Shown here: one piece after another, positions 21,201 through 31,703 of the stretch
Layout: each line of letters opens with the position of its first letter
Numbering within the stretch: position 1 is the first letter of the stretch
Assembly: GCA_009602725.1 (NCBI GenBank)
Contig: WELB01000017.1
Span: forward strand, 875,208-906,910
Length of the DNA: 31,703 nt
From: Spirogloea muscicola
Taxonomy: Eukaryota > Streptophyta > Zygnematophyceae > Spirogloeales > Spirogloeaceae
Direction: 5' to 3'
Translations under genes and position numbers: made by a program
Notes under the pieces: generated by a model
Databases searched by the model: none
What the model saw: the letters and a program-made list of their open reading frames with translations, nothing else
What the model was told of the DNA's origin: nothing

Positions 21201-21886
21201 ACTCAGACTACACATTATGCTCTCTAAGCACTATCTAAGTAGGGAGGGCAATCAACTACGCCACGTGTGTCCAAGTCTGTAGGCCTGCAATCAGCACAAG
21301 CGCTTTGCGCAAGCTCACATTTCTCCATAGATGCATATCAACATATCTTACCAGCCACCTTGTAATGTTGCAGGTTGACGAGAGCGAAGAGCTTTCCCGG
21401 TTGGCCAACGTGGACATTGCTGAAGTATTTGCAAGCCGCCAGGTCAGCCACCAGCTCGTCAACCACTTATCAGTAGGTGACAGACAAAAGTGGTTCGTTC
21501 GTTTTATTCAGACCCTGTCATGATATCGGGACTGTTAAGGTTTTACTATACAGCACTTCCTGCAGTGGAGTATATGTTGCTGTATGTATTCTTGCTGAGA
21601 TGTGTTCTTGTTCGCTGCTCAGGTGCAAATGGTTGAGGAGCTCAACTTGACGGGGAGACGGAGAAAGGAAGGCAGGAAGCCCCTCCGCTGGCGAGTGGAA
21701 GAGGACATGCGCCACGGTGACAGAGTTGACACTGTGGCTGCGGCACGGAAACCCGTACGAGGCCGGCCACTTGAGGAAAGTGATAATGGGGCAGTGGGAA
21801 AGTTTGTGGTTGAGCTCGGCCCAATGGAGATTCGTACTTTCTATGTCCACTTTGCTCCATCTGTCTCAGAGAGAAATCTAACTTAG
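12293..21886 (+). CDS. lysosomal/vacuolar-type alpha-mannosidase (GH38), 29 exons
   Basis: Exons: 12293-12514, 12786-12869, 13145-13233, 13455-13635, 14020-14139, 14427-14510, 14634-14705, 14906-15019, 15158-15258, 15461-15554, 15723-15920, 16212-16373, 16571-16636, 17001-17057, 17316-17550, 17871-17992, 18303-18377, 18564-18632, 18835-18906, 19184-19231, 19524-19643, 19909-19974, 20098-20216, 20378-20468, 20607-20717, about 20909-20949, 21148-21195, 21374-21442, 21623-21886 (TAG). The product is about 1,060 residues. It starts with a hydrophobic signal peptide ([15 protein letters not shown]). [20 protein letters not shown] has the HxD zinc ligands, [16 protein letters not shown] the nucleophile Asp, and [15 protein letters not shown] the late zinc-binding His. 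It removes alpha-mannose from N-glycans in an acidic compartment. One junction (20717/20909) does not keep phase and is uncertain; all others do. There are no in-frame stops. Confidence 0.95.
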
Positions 21887-22401
21887 AAGAAAGCCGTGGC
21901 AGCAGCTGAGCTTTGCAACTAGCTTCTCTCAGCTGGTCGGCCAGCAGGACGGGGAGCAGCCTGCTGTGGTCATTACAATCATGGTAAACAATCGTGCAAG
22001 CTGTGCAGGCAGCCAGACGCATATTGAGACTCCTCAGATGGCTGGTCTGGGTAGAGCAGGAACTCTGCCTGCAGCCTCGTCAAATTGGTTGTTGCTCATA
22101 TGCCGCTTGCTCGCCTTGTCACTGGCCAATTGCTTGCAGTGGCTGCGCAACTGCTGTGAGGACTGAAGTCGGCCGCCTTGGCTTTCCGAGCAATCCAAAC
22201 CATGCCCCTGCAGCGTTACGATTTGAGAGTGCTGCATTGATATAAAGTCTTCTACTTGCGGCCTGGATGAGTCTCTGTGGACTCGGAGGCATCTTCCGGA
22301 GGTCGACTAAGATGACTTAGACTTGACAGGGGACCCGCTACCCGGAGACCAGTTCCACTGACCTGCGGCAGCTCAACAAGGAATGTCAAGCACCCATAGG
22401 C
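21887..22401. other. mannosidase 3' region, no gene seen
   Basis: This presumably contains the 3' untranslated region of the mannosidase gene and the start of the upstream region of the next gene. A frame around 22320-22490 is open (RYPETSSTDLRQLNKE) but has no splice partner or domain, and it runs through the tandem duplication. No TGTAA signal was noticed. Confidence 0.4.
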
Positions 22402-22450
22402 AACTTGAGTCATTGTGTGCTTCAGAAACTTGAGTCATTGTGTGCTTCAG
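22402..22450. repeat. tandem duplication, period 25
   Basis: AACTTGAGTCATTGTGTGCT followed by TCAG occurs at 22402-22425 and again, identical, at 22427-22450, separated by one A. The perfect identity implies a recent duplication. It abuts copy C of the dispersed segment. Confidence 0.9.
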
Positions 22451-22745
22451 CGCTATCCTGGCCCCTTTGAATTCTGGTCATTCTTTCGTTTGGGCTGGCC
22501 AATGGGCTGGCCACCATCGCCCTCTACTGGAAGAGAGTCGAGAGTCTCTCTCTCACAGTTAGACTTGAACTCGGACGTTGACTCCACATCTAGGAGTGGA
22601 GACTCCGCATGCAGGAGGTGCTGTGCATTCGGATCCTCCAACCCTCTCACTTGCCTCTTGTTCCAGCCCTTGCTTCCACTGAAACTATTCCCCTATTCTC
22701 AATGGGCGAGCACTTTCTCTTTCACTGAAAGCCCACAGAAAGTGC
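22448..22745 (+). repeat. dispersed segment, copy C, upstream of the unknown gene
   Basis: It contains CAGCGCTATCCTGGCCCCTT and TTTGGGCTGGCC near 22448-22500, an unrelated insertion of about 150 bases, and then the 22-base block (22690-22711) identical to copy A. After that block, GAAAGTGCGGCCAGTTTGAC matches the opposite strand of copy G (GAAGCGCGGCCAGATTGAC), so the piece is rearranged relative to G. It ends about 60 bases before the start codon at 22808. Confidence 0.55.
22710..22745 (+). promoter_or_regulatory. nested hairpin upstream of the unknown gene
   Basis: GCACTTTCT (22710-22718) and AGAAAGTGC (22737-22745) are perfect inverted repeats. Between them CTTTCACTGAAAG (22719-22731) is itself palindromic around one base. 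Together they can form one long stem with a five-base bulge (CCCAC). It lies about 62 bases before the ATG at 22808, so it may be in the 5' leader or promoter. No function is known. Confidence 0.45.
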
Positions 22746-22807
22746 GGCCAGTTTGACGGCCATCGAAAGCCGGCGGCGGCGCGGCAAGGGCCAGCGCACT
22801 GCCTGCC

Positions 22808-25652
22808 ATGCTGGTGCAGGCACAACCGCCGAGCGGCGCCACAGCCGTCGCCAGCTCCGCCGTGCCGCCGGCGCTTCGCCGTGCCGCCGTTGCTCCTTCA
22901 CACTCGGCGGCCCCGTCTGGCCACTGCCGCCGGCGGCAGCCACCGCACACGGCGNGCGGCGGAGGCGGCGGCGGGGCCCAGCCCGTCGGACCACGCGGCA
23001 TGGCGGGAGCTCCTCCGCGGCGGCGACCAGGTCACCGCCGTGCTGCAGCAGATGACGGACTACGTAAGCTGAGCCGCCTCGATGACTGGCGCCCACAACG
23101 CCCGTCGGCCTCGCTGCACCGTCTCAGAGGCGTCTTGCAGCCGCAGCCCATATCCAGGCATTGGCTCGCCATGGCTGCCCTCCCACTAAAACCTAGACCC
23201 CTACAGCCTTAAACCCTGAACCCCTGAGCCCACTGAGACGCTCTTGGCGAGCACCACTGCCATCTTCGGCGGCGGCTGCAGCTGGCGGACATCTCGGACC
23301 TGGCCGACGCGGAGGCCGCGGCGGTGCAGATGGCGGCGGCCGGCGCCGTCGGGGCGCACATCGAGGTGCTGGACCGCGCGTTCCTCCTGGCGCTAGACTT
23401 CATGCTCCACCAGGCCCAGAAGGACCACGACGACAAGGTGAATGCTTTTTCTGGGGCCCAGACCTGCGATTATCTGGCTAGTGCCATCACGCCAGCGCTA
23501 GGGAGGACTTGAGGGCTGGGTATAGAATTGAGGTTTAAATTATCAGGTGTAAGGTATGAAGGTATTAGGTATTAAGGATTAAGTGGTTGTGTTGCGTATA
23601 CATATACAAGGGTTTGGCTTTTGGGCTGACTCTGGACGCCTGGCGGCTCGGCTGTCGTGCTCGGTATTGCGCAGCGGGAGTGGCTGCTGCAGGTCCTCAA
23701 AGATCAGGTCCTTGCACAGCTCTCCAACAAGTTCCCCTCCCAGGCAAGCTCCGCGGCACTGCTTGACTTGAGCTTGTAGCTGCATATAAATGGTAAAATT
23801 GTGGAGCTTATAAATGGTAAAATTGTGGAGCTTACAGTATCATGGTCGCAGTCGCGGCGACCTGACTGTTTGTCTATTCTGCCGAATTTACAACTACAGG
23901 ACCTTGTGCTCGGCCAGCTGCTCGTCAATGACTTTGTCCTGCAGCAATTTGGACTTCAAGCCACCATTGCATGCGTCACAAAGTTAGATAGCTCAATATT
24001 TGTCATGGCTGTCACAGGTCCAAGTTGTGGGCCTGTTGTGTCGCACCAAGGACAAGGAGGAGAGGCGTGAGGTGCTGTGCCGTGCCGCAGGCGGCGGCGG
24101 CGTCTTCGATGCAGTGGGTGGCGGCAAGTTCGAGATTCCGGCCGCAAAGCTGGGGGACGTTGCTGCCCAGGCGGACGACGTCGTCTCTGTGAGCATGACA
24201 GACTCTTCCTCCTGTCCTGCAAGGGTTAGGTACGTAGCTATGTGGCTCGAAGTGTCAATAGATGACGAGCTCCTCTGTCCACAGGGGTTAAGTTGAGATA
24301 CCAGAGCTGCTGCAGAAAGTCTATCAAGAGAATAGACAGATGGGAGTATCATAAAATGTGTAACTTCAGGGGTCTATATTTGAAGGGCTAGTGTTCAGGA
24401 GGACAAGTACATAGCTGCCTAATTGTTGCAACTTCCACAAGGCTGTTGGTGCTTCTGGGAACTGCCACTTGCCAAAACGAAAACGCATCAAATGGCCCTG
24501 TTATCACTCCAGGAGACTTATTTCAATCATGCTGTATTGAGGCGTACATGATTACTGCCACAGTCTATGGAGGAGCGACAGGCGGTGCCCGACCGGCGTC
24601 TGTTGGCACGGCTGGTCCTTGTGCGCGAGGAGGCGCGGTCGCTCGCTGCCGGAGGCCACTTGGACCCGCGCAACGACACCCGCGGTCTCCAGTCCTTAGC
24701 CCAACCCGAGGTAGACACCAAGCAGGCCTCTCCACTTCCCCAGTAGTCGCCGCTAATTGCGAGGCACCACAAGCTGCTGACGGCTGCTGCCGTCGCGTCT
24801 GTTGTCCAGGTGGACTTCCTGGCCAAGGTCGTCGGCATGCGGCCCGGGCCGGCGCTGCGGACGCAGTTGCAAAGGGTCATGGAGGGCAAGGACGACGGCG
24901 AGGACCGGCCGGGGGGCAACAGCAGTGAAGCTGGCCCTGCGGCGGTCCGGCTCCGTAGCCTGCCGAGCCGAGGGCCGTCAACAGGAAACCCCGGCGATAA
25001 TGACGCCCCGCCGCACAGCGCGGCCGCAGCCAAGGGCGAGGGCAGGCTGCCGGTGCGGCCTGGCTTGTTCCTCGACACCGTGACAAAGGTGGGGCCCTGT
25101 CTTGAACTGCCATCTGCAACACAGCCCAACCTTTATATCACGTTAAGCCTTGATCAGGAGAGAGACAGCAGAGATGCTACATGAAGGCACGCTCCTGCAG
25201 CTCCATGAGGTGGGGCCCTGCCAACGACCGGCTGCTGGGTCTGCATCGGCTGTCCAGGTGCTGGGCGGCCTGTATAGCAGCGGCTCGGCGCGCGGCGTAA
25301 CGGTGCAACAGCTGGAGTTCGTAAGTTCCTGAAGGCCGAGACTGTGATCCCAGATTCTCAGACCATTGGCTTGGCCCCTCAAAAGCTTGAATTCTGAGCT
25401 ATAAGTAGCAGTGCCTGGCCCTCATCCTGTTGAGCATACTGAAATCTAAAGTGTACATAAGGGGCCGTGTCTCTTAGGCTCTGATATTTGGCGTTACTTA
25501 GACTCTTGGTTGCTGAGGCGCGCGGCCAGCCATGAGTTACCTCTAAAAAGCTGAACTGCAGATCCAGCTTCTGATTCTGCCAGCAGTCCTCTTCCCATCT
25601 ACAGATCCGAGAGGAAGTCCTGGCCGTGCTCCAGAATATTGCGCACTCGTGA
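22808..25652 (+). CDS. conserved-looking protein of unknown function, eight exons, probably organelle-targeted
   Basis: Exons: 22808-23063 (with an N at 22955), 23282-23437, 23675-23743, 24018-24188, 24564-24710, 24810-25088, 25258-25320, 25605-25652 (TGA). All introns are phase 0. The third donor is GC (CAG|GCAAGC); the rest are GT. About 395 residues. The start MLVQAQPPSGATAVASSAVP is rich in Ala, Ser, Pro and Arg and poor in acids, like a plastid transit peptide. The body is mostly helical: AVLQQMTDYLADISDLADA, VLDRAFLLALDFMLHQAQ, REWLLQVLKDQVLAQLS, VVGLLCRTKDKEERREVL, VPDRRLLARLVLVREEARSL, VDFLAKVVGMRPGPALRTQL, RPGLFLDTVTKVLGGLYS and LEFIREEVLAVLQNIAHS. No catalytic motif or membrane segment is seen. 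A Gly/Ser/Asp-rich linker lies in exon 6. I do not recognise the family. Consistent phases and amphipathic helices argue that it is a real gene. Confidence 0.75.
22955..22955. other. single-N placeholder in exon 1 of the unknown gene
   Basis: It sits in a GGC/GCG triplet run. Deleting the N restores one open frame from the transit-peptide-like start (…RRRQPPHTA) into AAEAAAGPSPSDHAAW, whereas keeping it shifts the frame. It therefore looks like an inserted gap marker of unknown true length. Confidence 0.65.
23185..23229. repeat. degenerate interstitial telomere-like repeats
   Basis: This stretch of intron 1 holds several imperfect CCCTAAA-type units (ACTAAAACCTAGACCCCTAC, CTTAAACCCTGAACCCCTGA). 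The plant and trebouxiophyte telomere repeat is CCCTAAA/TTTAGGG. The units are too degenerate to be a working telomere seed. Confidence 0.4.
23785..23832. repeat. 2 x 24-base perfect tandem duplication in an intron
   Basis: TATAAATGGTAAAATTGTGG followed by AGCT is repeated exactly at 23785-23808 and 23809-23832, within the intron after exon 3 of the unknown gene. It is recent and probably neutral. Confidence 0.9.
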
Positions 25653-26066
25653 GCAGGCTTATGGGACGACTTACTTTACCGCCCGACAACCTAACTCCAT
25701 GCTTTTGTGTCATGCGGCCCTGGCAAGCACGCTGGTTGGAGGTCACTGAGGGTGCCTTATCCCGACATGGGCATTAGTGCAAATTGCACTACACGAGCAC
25801 TGGCTGGCACTGTATATATAGCAAAGAGAGGACTGGCGGGTTCCGGACAGCGGCGTTCATAACTTACATGAAAGTTGCAAGACACTGGTCGCGCCGGATT
25901 TTCGAGGCTGTTATGCCTTCGACTGCACCAACTATAATCAAATGCAACGTAACTGCATGGGAGCACAAGTGACGGTTAGAAGACATGCTAACTCTCTTCC
26001 CACCTCCCCCCATCCGTTCTCCTCCCCTCCTCTGCTTAAGGAGCGACTTGGGATGCCTGTACGGTC
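25653..26066. other. convergent intergenic region
   Basis: This 414-base interval separates the 3' end of the unknown gene (plus) and the Sel1-repeat gene (minus). TGTATATATA at 25811-25820 resembles a TATA element, but no gene starts nearby. Nothing else is supported. Confidence 0.6.
25864..25868 (-). terminator. TGTAA poly(A) signal candidate of the Sel1-repeat gene
   Basis: On the minus strand TGTAA lies about 200 bases after the Sel1-gene stop codon (26067-26069). That is a normal 3' untranslated length for a green alga. Confidence 0.4.

Positions 26067-31703
<5,637 letters not shown>

Overview
This is a nuclear DNA window from a photosynthetic eukaryote, most likely a green alga (Chlorophyta, possibly a trebouxiophyte; the class is a guess). 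Reasons: intron-dense genes with short exons and GT-AG introns, GC-rich exons in less GC-rich introns, a plastid-type uroporphyrinogen-III synthase, a plant-type UPF0729 protein, a plant-like lysosomal/vacuolar alpha-mannosidase, TGTAA poly(A) signals as in green algae, and plant-type TTTAGGG motifs. Gene models were built by hand from homology and splice signals; nearly every exon joins its neighbour in a compatible phase.

Layout. 1-122 is pure T (probably an assembly artefact). 123-1745 has no secure gene but holds a promoter-like cluster (E2F-type site, two G-boxes, telo-box). 1746-3980 (-) is a nine-exon gene with the signature of LIN37 of the MuvB/DREAM complex. 4203-7847 (-) is a non-LTR retrotransposon with N-terminal zinc fingers, reverse transcriptase, a CCHC motif and a restriction-like endonuclease. 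Its main frame is broken only by four in-frame TAG codons and, near the 3' end, a frameshift. 7993-8767 (+) is a three-exon UPF0729 (C18orf32-like) gene whose start codon is the last codon of exon 1. 9377-12164 (-) is uroporphyrinogen-III synthase in nine exons. It is divergent from a 29-exon GH38 alpha-mannosidase (12293-21886, +), with a 116-N gap over the shared promoter. 22808-25652 (+) is an eight-exon gene of unknown function with a transit-peptide-like N-terminus. 26067-31582 (-) is the 3' part of a gene for a protein with at least 18 contiguous Sel1 repeats; its 5' end lies outside the window. 31583-31703 is again pure T.

The genes do not form one pathway; this is an ordinary mixture of housekeeping genes interrupted by one mobile element. 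The retroelement lies between the divergent LIN37-like and UPF0729 genes. The segment just downstream of its coding region recurs in two other places (1488-1609 and 22448-22745), one of them directly upstream of the unknown gene, so remnants of the element may shape local promoters. The least ordinary signals are the TAG-only interruptions of the retroelement frame, the shared dispersed segment around start codons, the ATG-only coding exon, and the uncharacterised 22808-25652 gene.
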